Assembly: GCA_035471925.1 (NCBI GenBank)
Contig: DATIPO010000223.1
Span: 16,241 to 80,240 of the forward strand
Length of the DNA stretch: 64,000 bases
From: JANQFM01 sp035471925
Lineage (GTDB): Bacteria; Acidobacteriota; UBA6911; RPQK01; DATIPO01
Direction of reading: 5' to 3'
In this document: positions 5,881 through 13,959 of the stretch, one piece after another
Layout of the letters: each line of letters starts with the position of its first letter
Numbering within the stretch: the first letter of the stretch is position 1
Position numbers and translations under genes: made by a program
The notes under the pieces: model-generated
Seen by the model: the letters and a program-made list of their open reading frames with translations, nothing else
The model's database searches: none
What the model was told of the DNA's origin: nothing

Positions 5881-8820
5881 TTAGTGCAGTTCGGGCGTCT
5901 CTTCCTTGTGGGTGAAGCACTCGATGACATCGCCCGGCTTGACGTCTTGGTAGCCCTCCAGCGAGATGCCGCATTCGTAGCCCTTGCGGACGTTGTTGAC
6001 GTCCTCCTTGAAGCGGCGCAGGGAATCGATGCGGCCTTCGTGGACCACGACGTTGTCTCGCAGCAGGCGGACCGATGCGTTGCGCCGGATCTCGCCGTCG
6101 GTGACCATGCTGCCCGCCACGACGCCGTAACGCGGCACCGAGAAGATCTCCCGAACCTCGGCCTGCCCCAAGGAAACCTCCTTGATGGTGGGGTCGAGAA
6201 GTCCGACCAGCGCCTTCTCGATTTCGGCGGTGATGTCGTAGATCACGGTGTGCAGGCGGATGTCTACGGCTTCCTTCTCGGCGGCGTCGGCGGCACTGCG
6301 TTCGGGACGCACATTGAAGCCAATGACGATGGCGGCTGAAGCCGAGGCCAGCAGGACGTCGGACTCGGAAATTGCCCCCACGCCGCTGTGGATGATCTTG
6401 ACCTTGACCTTTTCTGACTTGATCTTGGTCAGCATGTCCGACAGCACTTCCACCGAACCCTGAGCGTCGGCCTTGAGCACGATGGGCAGCTCGCGGACTT
6501 CGCCGGCCTTCATCTTGGAATAGAGGTCGTCGAGGCTGAGGCGCTGTCCGCGGCTAAGCTCGTGTTCACGCTGCTTCTCGCGGCGATGCTCGGCCACTTG
6601 ACGGGCCTTGGCCGCTTCCCGCACGCCCTGAAAGGCGTCTCCAGCTTCGGGCAATCCCTGCAGTCCCAGGATCTCCACGGCGCTACCCGGACCCGTCGTC
6701 TCCACGCTTTCGCCGCGGTCGTCGAACATGGCCCGCACCTTGCCGCTGACGTTTCCGGCAATGAAGTTGTCGCCCACCTTGAGGGTGCCGTTCTGGATCA
6801 GGACCGTGGCCACCGAGCCGCGTCCCTTGTCGACCTTGGCCTCCAGGATGACGCCTTGAGCCATGCGGTCGGGATTGGCCTTCAGCTCCAGCACCTCGGA
6901 AACCAGCACGATCATTTCCAGCAGTTCGGTGAGATTGGTCTGCTTGACGGCTGAGACTTCCACCATGACGGTGTCGCCGCCCCAGTCCTCGGGCACCAGC
7001 TCCAAGTCAGAGAGCTGCTGCTTAACGCGGTCGGGCTGAGCATCAGGCTTGTCGATCTTGTTGATGGCCACCATGATGGGGACGTCGGCCGCCCGGGCGT
7101 GATCGATGGCCTCGCGGGTTTGGGGCATGACCCCGTCATCAGCCGCCACCACCAGCACCACCACGTCGGTGGCTTTGGCTCCGCGTGAGCGCATCAAGGT
7201 AAAGGCCTCGTGGCCCGGCGTGTCGAGAAAGACCAGCCGGTTCCCGCCCACGTCCACGTGATAGGCGCCGATGTGCTGGGTGATGCCGCCGGCTTCGCCC
7301 GCGGCCACGCGGGTTTTGCGGATGGCGTCCAGCAGCGAGGTTTTGCCGTGGTCGACGTGACCCATCACGGTAATCACGGGCGGCCGCTCCTTGAGCGTTT
7401 CCGGCTTGTCTTCGACCTTGGTTTCTTCGATGACCGATTCTTCGTAGGTGACGAAGCTGGGCGTGACGTTGAATTTCTCGCACAGCTTCTCCATGATGCC
7501 CTGGTCGAGGGTCTGGTTGATGGTGGCCATCACGCCCATCCCCATCAACTCCCTGAGGACGTCTTTGCTCTTGACCGAGATCTTCTCGGAAAACTCGCGC
7601 ACCGAGAGGTTTTCAGAAAGCGTCAGCTCTTGATGCTCGCGTTCCTTGGGCTGGCGCTTGGGACGGCTCCGCTGCTGCGGCTTGGGCTGCACCGGCGGAC
7701 GCTCCAGAATGCGAGCCTGACGCCGCGTCGGACGCTTGATCTCGCCCACGTCACGCTCCGAAATGGGCTTGGGAAGCTCGGTGAGCTTGAGCTTGGCCCG
7801 CTTGCGACGGGCGGCTTCCCGCTTCTTCTTCTCGGCTTCCTCTTTAAGCTTGGTGTCCTCGGCGGCTTTCTTCTCGGCTTGCTTCTTAGCTTCGGCCTCT
7901 TTCTTGGCCTTGTCGGCCTCGGCCTTCTTCTTGGCCTGTTCAGCCTTTTTCTCAGCCTCTTTCTCGGCCTCTTCCGCTTTGGCCTTCTCTTCCTCCTCAG
8001 CCTTCTCCTCAGCCGCCTTTTTCTTGGCTTCCGCCTGGGCTTCTTCTTCGGCTTTCTTCTCGGCAGCCTCTTCCTTGGCTTTTTCAGCCTTTTCTTCTTC
8101 CTCTTCCTTGGCCTTCTCTTGGGCGGCCTTTTCAGCCTCGGCCTCTTCTTTCTCCTTGGCTTCCTCGGCGGCTTTCTCTTCGGCGGCGGCTTTTTCTTCG
8201 GCCTCAGCCTCTTCTTCCTTGGCCTTGGCTTCTTCTTCAGCCTCCTCAGCTTCTTCCTCTTCGGCCTCACCGGCCTTCTTGGCGGCGGCTTCCGGCGTCA
8301 ACAGTTTTTCAGCCTGCTCGGGAGAAACCGGCAGAGGACCTTCGGGCTGCTTGTCTTCTTCGGCAAGGGCAGCTTCTTCCTCTTCCAGAAGCTCTTCGGG
8401 CTCCTCCTCCTTAGGTTTCTCCACCCTTCGGTAGGCGGCGGGCTTGCCCTTGCGGGGCTTGAGCGAACCGCCCAAGGGTGATTCGGCCTCGTCCTTTTCT
8501 TCTTCCTCAACCGGCTTGCGCACGCCCTTGCGGGGGCCCTTCCCTAGTTGCTTGATCGATTTGCGGGCCTTGGTTTTGGCTTTGCTCTTAGCCGGGGCCT
8601 TTTTGGCTTTGCGGGCCTTCTTCTCCTGCTCCACCTCGGCCAGCATCTGAAGACGGCGACGGACGCGGTTGGCGATGTCCTGGTCCACCTGAGTATCGGC
8701 GGAAGCCACCCAGACTCCGATTTTCTTGAGTTCGGACAAGACAACCGTGTCCCGAATCTCGAACTCGGAGGCCAGTTCGCTGACTTTAATCTGATCCACT
8801 TGTTCCACGTTTTCCGCCAT
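5881..8820 (-). CDS. infB: Translation initiation factor IF-2
   Basis: A 979-residue GTPase that brings initiator tRNA to the ribosome. The N-terminal IF2N-like domain (residues 5-60) is followed by a very long Ala/Glu/Lys-rich linker (about residues 140-340), a second IF2N-type domain, and then the G domain with GHVDHGKTSLLDAI near residue 486, DTPGHEAF and NKIDKPDA. Domains II to IV complete the protein. It is long for the family because of the linker, which looks like a charged single alpha-helix. The start lies 56 bases after nusA. Confidence 0.97.
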   Translation of the reverse strand: MAENVEQVDQIKVSELASEFEIRDTVVLSELKKIGVWVASADTQVDQDIANRVRRRLQMLAEVEQEKKARKAKKAPAKSKAKTKARKSIKQLGKGPRKGVRKPVEEEEKDEAESPLGGSLKPRKGKPAAYRRVEKPKEEEPEELLEEEEAALAEEDKQPEGPLPVSPEQAEKLLTPEAAAKKAGEAEEEEAEEAEEEAKAKEEEAEAEEKAAAEEKAAEEAKEKEEAEAEKAAQEKAKEEEEEKAEKAKEEAAEKKAEEEAQAEAKKKAAEEKAEEEEKAKAEEAEKEAEKKAEQAKKKAEADKAKKEAEAKKQAEKKAAEDTKLKEEAEKKKREAARRKRAKLKLTELPKPISERDVGEIKRPTRRQARILERPPVQPKPQQRSRPKRQPKEREHQELTLSENLSVREFSEKISVKSKDVLRELMGMGVMATINQTLDQGIMEKLCEKFNVTPSFVTYEESVIEETKVEDKPETLKERPPVITVMGHVDHGKTSLLDAIRKTRVAAGEAGGITQHIGAYHVDVGGNRLVFLDTPGHEAFTLMRSRGAKATDVVVLVVAADDGVMPQTREAIDHARAADVPIMVAINKIDKPDAQPDRVKQQLSDLELVPEDWGGDTVMVEVSAVKQTNLTELLEMIVLVSEVLELKANPDRMAQGVILEAKVDKGRGSVATVLIQNGTLKVGDNFIAGNVSGKVRAMFDDRGESVETTGPGSAVEILGLQGLPEAGDAFQGVREAAKARQVAEHRREKQREHELSRGQRLSLDDLYSKMKAGEVRELPIVLKADAQGSVEVLSDMLTKIKSEKVKVKIIHSGVGAISESDVLLASASAAIVIGFNVRPERSAADAAEKEAVDIRLHTVIYDITAEIEKALVGLLDPTIKEVSLGQAEVREIFSVPRYGVVAGSMVTDGEIRRNASVRLLRDNVVVHEGRIDSLRRFKEDVNNVRKGYECGISLEGYQDVKPGDVIECFTHKEETPELH

Positions 8821-8854
8821 TGCGTCTGTAGGCCTTCTCCTCGCTGGTTTTCTC

Positions 8855-8867
8855 GCCCCCTGGGGGC
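8855..8867. repeat. Short perfect palindrome in the nusA-infB gap
   Basis: GCCCCC-T-GGGGGC lies between nusA and the infB start and ends about 35 bases before the infB ATG. It is GC-only with no U-tract; it may shape the mRNA before infB. Confidence 0.35.
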
Positions 8868-8876
8868 ACGAGGGGT

Positions 8877-10520
8877 TTATTCCTTCTCCTCCGAACCGCT
8901 CTCTTGGGTCTCTTCGGAGACTTCGTCTTCAGATTTTTCTTGTGGGCTCTCCTCCGGGGAGGATTCGTCGTCGCCCTCCTCTTCGGCTTCTTCGGCCTCT
9001 TCGGAATCTCCGTCAGAGTCTTCTCCGACGGAACCCAGCAGTTCTTCAGCCGTCAGGTTCTCGAGGTCGGCGGCCTCGGCTTGAGTCTCATCTTCTTCCT
9101 CGGCCTCTTCGGAATCTTGGTCTTCTTCCTCTTCCTTCTGGTCGGATTCTTCTCCTACTCCGCCCAGGACATCTTCGGCGCTCAGTTCGCCTTCTTCAGC
9201 CGCCGTGTCCTCAGCCGTCTCGTCCTCATCCTCGAACTCCTCGTCTTCGAGTTCGTCCTCGCTCCGGGCATGCAAGAAGGCCCGGGCCCGCGAGATCAAG
9301 TCCTGAGCCGTATCGTCTTCCATTCCGGTCTTTTCAGCCAGCGTGCCGGGACCCGATTCGACCAGGTCTTCGACGGTTTCAAAGCCCGCCTCTTCCAGCA
9401 TCTCCTGCTGTTCCTCGGTGATGGACAGGGATACCTCTTCCTCCGGGAACTGCTCTTCCATCTGGCTGAGGATCTCGCGTTTTTTCTCCTCGGCGCTCTT
9501 GATGTCGATTTCCCAGCCCAGCAGCCGCGAAGCCAGGCGGACGTTCTGTCCTTTCTTGCCGATGGCCAGCGAGAGCTGGTCCTCGGGGACGATGACCTCC
9601 AGCACGTTTTCTTCCAGGTCGCTGATCAGCACCTTGGAGATGCGGGCCGGGTTGAGGGCGTTGATGGCGTATTCCACGATGTCGTCGGAATACTGAATGA
9701 TGTCGATCTTCTCGCCTCTCAACTCCCGGATGACAGCGTTGATGCGGCTGCCCTTCATGCCCACGCAGGCGCCCACCGGATCCACCGTGTCGTCCTTGGA
9801 GGCCACGGCCACCTTGGCCCGTTCGCCGCCTTCGCGGACGGCGTTTTTGATCACAACGGTGCCGTCGTAAACCTCGGGAATCTCGCGCTCGAAGAGGCGG
9901 ATCAGCAAGGATGGGTCGGTGCGCGAAACCACGATTTGCGGCCCTTTCGACACCCGGTGCACCTTGATGATGCTGATGCTGACGCGGTCGCCGGGGTTGT
10001 ACTGCTCGATACGCGATTGCTCGCTGTAGGGCAGCAGGGCCTCAATCCGCTTGCGGCCGATCTCAAGAATGACGTCGCGGCCTTCGCGGCGGCGCACGAC
10101 GCCGTTCTCCATGTCGCCGATGCGGTCCTTGAATTCCTCGTAGATCTGTTCCCGTTCCGCTTCGCGGATCTTCTGGTTGATGACTTGCTTGGCCGTCTGG
10201 GCCGAAATCCGGCCCAGTTCGAGGGTGGGTTTGGGAATCTCGATATAGTCGCCGACCTCGAAAGAGGGGTCGATGTCGACAGCCTCCTCCAGAGACATCT
10301 GCTCGTCCGGATCCTCAACCTCTTCGACGATTTCCTTGACTGCGAAGACCTCGATCATGCCCGTCTCGAGGTCGAGCCGGGCTTGCAGGTTTTCCGTGGT
10401 CTTGAAAAACTTTTTGGCAGCAGCGACCATGGCATCTTCGATAGCACCGCGGATGATGTCCGCGTCGATGCCCTTCTCCTTGCTGATCATGTCGATCTGC
10501 TGACCTAATATATTCGCCAT
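8877..10520 (-). CDS. nusA: Transcription termination/antitermination factor NusA
   Basis: A 547-residue RNA-polymerase-binding factor. The N-terminal domain (1-125), S1 domain (about 130-200) and tandem KH domains (ACVGMKGSRINAVIREL near 240 and AIGKKGQNVRLASRL near 310) are complete. A helix-hairpin-helix-like region follows. The last 110 or so residues are almost entirely Glu/Asp/Ser, an acidic tail that replaces the usual AR repeats. The start is supported by GAGG seven bases upstream. It follows rimP by 38 bases. Confidence 0.96.
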   Translation of the reverse strand: MANILGQQIDMISKEKGIDADIIRGAIEDAMVAAAKKFFKTTENLQARLDLETGMIEVFAVKEIVEEVEDPDEQMSLEEAVDIDPSFEVGDYIEIPKPTLELGRISAQTAKQVINQKIREAEREQIYEEFKDRIGDMENGVVRRREGRDVILEIGRKRIEALLPYSEQSRIEQYNPGDRVSISIIKVHRVSKGPQIVVSRTDPSLLIRLFEREIPEVYDGTVVIKNAVREGGERAKVAVASKDDTVDPVGACVGMKGSRINAVIRELRGEKIDIIQYSDDIVEYAINALNPARISKVLISDLEENVLEVIVPEDQLSLAIGKKGQNVRLASRLLGWEIDIKSAEEKKREILSQMEEQFPEEEVSLSITEEQQEMLEEAGFETVEDLVESGPGTLAEKTGMEDDTAQDLISRARAFLHARSEDELEDEEFEDEDETAEDTAAEEGELSAEDVLGGVGEESDQKEEEEDQDSEEAEEEDETQAEAADLENLTAEELLGSVGEDSDGDSEEAEEAEEEGDDESSPEESPQEKSEDEVSEETQESGSEEKE

Positions 10521-10558
10521 TTATATCGCCTCAACGCGTTCGGCCGCGTCCCCTCTCG

Positions 10559-11014
10559 TTAATCGAAATGGTAGACCAGATTCGCCTTTTTAATCTTCTC
10601 GAAGGGAATCCGGTAAAGAGTCCCGTCGCAGTTCATCGTGACGACTCCATTGCTGAAGTCTTCGATGACTCCCTTGAAGTTCCTTCGACCGTCGATTTTT
10701 TCCAGCGCCTGAAGACGGATCTCCTTCCCCGCGAAGCGCCGATAATCGTCGGCTTTGAAGAGCGGCCGCTCGATCCCGGGCGAAGAAACTTCTAGGACGT
10801 ACTTGCCATCGATGAAATCCTCGACTTCCAGCAACACCGCCAAGTGCTTGCTGACTTTCTGGCAGTCGTCCAGGTTGACTCCTTCAGGCTTGTCGATATA
10901 GACCCGCAAAATCGACGGTCGCGCGCCCGGGACGAACTCCACGTGCTCGATGCGGACGCCTTGCTCTTGAGCGACGCTGCGAGCCAGTTCTTCCGTGCGG
11001 GCTGCGACATCCAT
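10559..11014 (-). CDS. rimP: Ribosome maturation factor RimP
   Basis: A 151-residue protein for 30S subunit maturation, with the family motifs EFVPGARPSILRVYIDKPEG, a YVLEVSSPGIERPL core and a C-terminal Sm-like domain. A reading from 11071 is excluded because that start lies on the -10 box and would translate through the terminator hairpin; the ATG at 11014 fits the family N-terminus. It is the first gene of the rimP-nusA-infB-ylxP-nrnA-truB operon. The start codon is only 6 bases past the terminator U-tract. Confidence 0.93.
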   Translation of the reverse strand: MDVAARTEELARSVAQEQGVRIEHVEFVPGARPSILRVYIDKPEGVNLDDCQKVSKHLAVLLEVEDFIDGKYVLEVSSPGIERPLFKADDYRRFAGKEIRLQALEKIDGRRNFKGVIEDFSNGVVTMNCDGTLYRIPFEKIKKANLVYHFD

Positions 11015-11019
11015 AGGCC

Positions 11020-11049
11020 TAAAAACAAAAAAGTGGGCAAATGCCCACT
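11020..11049 (-). terminator. Intrinsic terminator (attenuator) in the rimP leader
   Basis: On the minus strand an 8-bp stem, AGTGGGCA/TGCCCACT (11049-11042 and 11039-11032), is followed directly by TTTTTTGTTTTT. It lies between a predicted promoter (11071-11100) and the rimP start codon, so it would stop operon transcripts soon after initiation. Upstream text (ACTCTTTTGAGT and a second GGGCA) can pair alternatively with parts of the stem. Confidence 0.78.
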
Positions 11050-11070
11050 CAAAAGAGTCTGCCCGAAGCA

Positions 11071-11100
11071 AGTATATTCCAAGAGCCGTTTCAGGTGCAA
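11071..11100 (-). promoter_or_regulatory. Promoter of the rimP-nusA-infB operon
   Basis: On the minus strand: -35 TTGCAC at 11100-11095, an 18-base spacer, and -10 TATACT at 11076-11071. Transcription would start near 11064, giving a leader of about 50 bases dominated by the terminator hairpin. Confidence 0.55.
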
Positions 11101-11239
11101 GAAGGGCAGGGACCCCGAAAGGCCCAACCGCTCAAGCGCTCTCTGCATTCGAGCACAGTCCCCGACCATATCATGACCGAGGCGGCATTCCAACCTGGGT
11201 TTGGCATCCGCGTGCTCCGACGGAGGATGGCGGGGTTGC

Positions 11240-12643
11240 TCAGCGGCCGGAAGGGTCCTCGACTCTGCGCACCGTCCCCAAGCCTTGCAGCTTGGGTTCG
11301 AGGCGGGCGCCGGGTCCGCTCACGGCCAGGACGAAATCGTCGGTCGAGACGTGGCGTTTGACTGCCGCCTGCAGCCGTCCGGCGTCGATGCGGTCGACGC
11401 GCAGGGCATAAGTGGTGACGTAGCCCGCCCCGATCTCGTAGAGGCTCATTTCCAGCAGCTTCTGCAGCCGGGTCAGAGGTTCTCTCAGCGAGGAGCGGAA
11501 ATCCTCCAACGCCAGATCCTTGGCCTCGCGCAGGCGTTCCGGATCGATCTCGCCTTGGGACACCGACTTGAGGAAGGCCCGCAAGCGCTTGAAATAGTCG
11601 GTGAGCCGGTCCGCTTCGCAGCGGATGCTCAATTGCAGATAGCCGGGCATCCGCCGCGCTTCCAGTTGCGGCTCGCCCTGGATGTGGGGTTGCGACTGCA
11701 CTTCCTGAGCCCAGCTGGGCAGGCTCAACATCAGGTATTGCTCGAAGACCTTGAGGGCGTGGTAGTCGGGATCGGTCTTGGCCACGCCCAGGGTTCCCCA
11801 GCGCAGGACGGCCTTGTCGCTGTCGCTGTCCAGCAGAAGGATGTGTCCGCCGCTGACGGGTTGGGCGCGGCGGAATGTGAAGGGCAGCGCTTGGCGTCCC
11901 ACCCAACTGCCCCAGCTTCGGCTCAGAGCCCGGAACGTGCGTTCCCGCTCGCCCGAGTGGTAGAAGGCCAACTGAGCCTGGTTGGGCATGATCAGCCGCC
12001 GGTACTGAATCTTGATGTCGTTGAGGGTGATGGCCTGCAGCGATTTCAGCGTCCCCTTGAGGGGACGGCCGTAAGGATTGGGAACGAACAACTCGGCGTG
12101 CAGCAATTCCTGGCTGCGCAGCTCCGGATCCTCGGCATCCTGCCGCCGCTCCTGCAAGACCGCCGCACGGGCCTCTTCGAAGCTCTGCTCGCTGAAGGCC
12201 GGACGGATGACGATGTCGGCCAGCAAAGAGAGGATCTCCGGCATGCGGCCGGTGGGTCCGCTGCCCAGGAAATAGATGGCGTCGTAATCGACCCTGGCCT
12301 CTATGCGGGCGTTGAGCGAGTTGAGCGCGAAGCGCATCTGCTCGGGCGTCCGCCCCTCGGTGGAGGTCAGCATCATGCGCGTCATCAAGAGGGTCGACCC
12401 CCACTTCTCAACCGGATCGAAAGCCGCACCGTTGCGGATCATGAGCAGGAACTGAGACTCCTCCCGGGTCGTTGGCAGGAAGAGGATTTCCATTCCGTTG
12501 AGCAGGGACTCCTTCTCGAATTGAGGCAGTTCAAGCGGCTTGGAAGCCGCCGACTGCGCCTGCGCGGGAGTGCCCCAGAGTGGGATCCACAGGAGGAGTG
12601 TTGCCAGAAGCAGGGCGCAAGATGGTGTTCTCATAAAGTCCAT
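11240..12643 (-). CDS. Exported M16-type peptidase-like protein lacking the zinc motif
   Basis: A 467-residue protein from the ATG at 12643 (a second ATG at 12634 is equally plausible). The N-terminus MRTPSCALLLATLLLW.. is a signal peptide ending near AQA-QS. The remainder has the two-lobed insulinase/processing-peptidase pattern, with lengths and motifs such as FSEQSFEEARAAVLQERR. Where active members have HXXEH there is only LLMTRMML, so it is probably a non-catalytic partner. It is transcribed divergently from an active M16 gene, with 33 bases between start codons, which suggests a heteromeric periplasmic peptidase. Confidence 0.8.
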   Translation of the reverse strand: MDFMRTPSCALLLATLLLWIPLWGTPAQAQSAASKPLELPQFEKESLLNGMEILFLPTTREESQFLLMIRNGAAFDPVEKWGSTLLMTRMMLTSTEGRTPEQMRFALNSLNARIEARVDYDAIYFLGSGPTGRMPEILSLLADIVIRPAFSEQSFEEARAAVLQERRQDAEDPELRSQELLHAELFVPNPYGRPLKGTLKSLQAITLNDIKIQYRRLIMPNQAQLAFYHSGERERTFRALSRSWGSWVGRQALPFTFRRAQPVSGGHILLLDSDSDKAVLRWGTLGVAKTDPDYHALKVFEQYLMLSLPSWAQEVQSQPHIQGEPQLEARRMPGYLQLSIRCEADRLTDYFKRLRAFLKSVSQGEIDPERLREAKDLALEDFRSSLREPLTRLQKLLEMSLYEIGAGYVTTYALRVDRIDAGRLQAAVKRHVSTDDFVLAVSGPGARLEPKLQGLGTVRRVEDPSGR

Positions 12644-12656
12644 GGCGGAAAAGGGT

Positions 12657-12668
12657 ATTTTATAAAAT
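12657..12668. promoter_or_regulatory. Palindromic -10 element shared by divergent M16 genes
   Basis: ATTTTATAAAAT is a perfect 12-bp palindrome, so TATAAAAT can be read on both strands. It lies 9-14 bases from both start codons (12643 minus, 12677 plus), which would give almost leaderless transcripts in both directions. No good -35 is visible on either side. Confidence 0.4.
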
Positions 12669-12676
12669 GATGGGGA

Positions 12677-13954
12677 ATGATGCGAGAATCTGAGGGCTTG
12701 CTGGGGGGAGTCAGCCGTCATCGGCTCGATAACGGCCTGACCGTGCTGCTGCGCGAAGATCATGCCGTGCCGGTTGTAACCAGCCTGATCTGCTACCGCG
12801 TAGGCTCACGCCATGAGGGTCCCGGACTGCGGGGCGTGTCCCATTTGCTGGAGCATCTCATGTTCAAGGGCACGCGGCGTTACGCCAAAGGCGAGATCGA
12901 CTACATCACCACCCGCTTGGGCGGCAGCAACAACGCTTTCACCTCCCTGGACTCCACCGCCTACTACTTCTCATTTGCCTCTGACCGCTGGCTGACCGCC
13001 TTGGACATCGAGGCCAGCCGCATGCGCGACAATCTCTTCGATGCCCGCGAGTTCGAGATGGAGAAGCAGGTGGTCATCGAAGAGCTCAAGATGGATCTCG
13101 ATCAGCCCTGGAGCGCTCTGCGCTGCTGCATTGAACGAGAGGCCTTCCGCAGCCACCCTTATCGTTACCCGGTCATCGGTCTGCTCGATGACCTGCGGGC
13201 CCTGACCCCGGAGCAGGTCGAGGACTTCTACGCCTCCCGCTACTGTCCTGCCAACGCCATCCTGGTGTTGGTCGGGGACTTCCGCAAGGCGGCAGCGCTG
13301 GAAGCGGTGGAGAGACGCTTCGGGAGCATGCCGGCTGGAGAAGAATGCCGCTGCGAGCCGCCCCTGGAGGAGCCCCGCCAGGACGGTCCGCTGCGCCTGG
13401 AACTCGAGCGTCCGACTCGCATTGCCCGGCTGCTGGCGGCATTTCCGGCTCCTTCGGTGAGCCAGGACGCCCACTACCCCCTGCAGATTCTCGACCGGGT
13501 CCTCTCCGAGGGGAAGCTGTGCCGTCTCTACCGCAGTCTGGTGGAAGAGCAACGCATCGCTTCCTCAGCTTCCAGCGAGATCAACGAGACCTACCATCCT
13601 TACCTCCTGCTGGTGCGCATGGAGTTGCGCGGCCACGCCTCGCTGGAGGAGGCCGAAGAGCGGCTCTTTGAAGAAATGCGTCGCCTGGCCGGTCAAGCGC
13701 TGCCCGAGGACGATTTGGTACGGGCCCAGAACCAGTGCTGCACACAGGCCCTGCAGGACCTAGAAACGACCCTTGACCAGGCCATTCAGTTGGGCGTGCT
13801 GGAGTCGCTGGGAGGCTTCGAGTACTGGAACCGCTATTTCGAGCGCATCCGTTCGGTCACGGGAAGGGACGTACAAAGAGCGGCAGCCCGCTATCTTGAC
13901 CCGTCGCGGGCAGTAGTGGGACGCATGCCGGGCATTCCGCAGCAAGCAAAGTAA
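12677..13954 (+). CDS. Zinc-dependent M16 family peptidase
   Basis: A 425-residue protein with the inverted zinc motif HLLEH (His56, Glu59, His60) and the third ligand in VVIEELKMD about 75 residues later, so it is catalytically competent. Two-domain insulinase/MPP-beta organisation, with no signal peptide evident. The next gene follows after 5 bases and encodes a motif-less paralogue, the usual active/inactive pairing of bacterial M16B enzymes. The start could be the first or second Met (12677 or 12680); neither has a well-spaced Shine-Dalgarno. Confidence 0.92.
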   Translation: MMRESEGLLGGVSRHRLDNGLTVLLREDHAVPVVTSLICYRVGSRHEGPGLRGVSHLLEHLMFKGTRRYAKGEIDYITTRLGGSNNAFTSLDSTAYYFSFASDRWLTALDIEASRMRDNLFDAREFEMEKQVVIEELKMDLDQPWSALRCCIEREAFRSHPYRYPVIGLLDDLRALTPEQVEDFYASRYCPANAILVLVGDFRKAAALEAVERRFGSMPAGEECRCEPPLEEPRQDGPLRLELERPTRIARLLAAFPAPSVSQDAHYPLQILDRVLSEGKLCRLYRSLVEEQRIASSASSEINETYHPYLLLVRMELRGHASLEEAEERLFEEMRRLAGQALPEDDLVRAQNQCCTQALQDLETTLDQAIQLGVLESLGGFEYWNRYFERIRSVTGRDVQRAAARYLDPSRAVVGRMPGIPQQAK

Positions 13955-13959
13955 AGATC

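Noticed and set aside
7623..8270. Lys/Arg/Pro-rich minus-strand frame and Ser/Leu-rich plus-strand frames within infB
   Set aside because: They are other-frame readings of the Ala/Glu/Lys-rich linker of IF-2.
7210..8481. 423-codon plus-strand frame resembling a multi-pass membrane protein
   Set aside because: The Leu/Phe/Gly-rich pattern is the reverse complement of the IF-2 charged linker, not a real transporter.
8904..10508. 534-codon plus-strand frame
   Set aside because: It is the antisense of nusA across its whole length.
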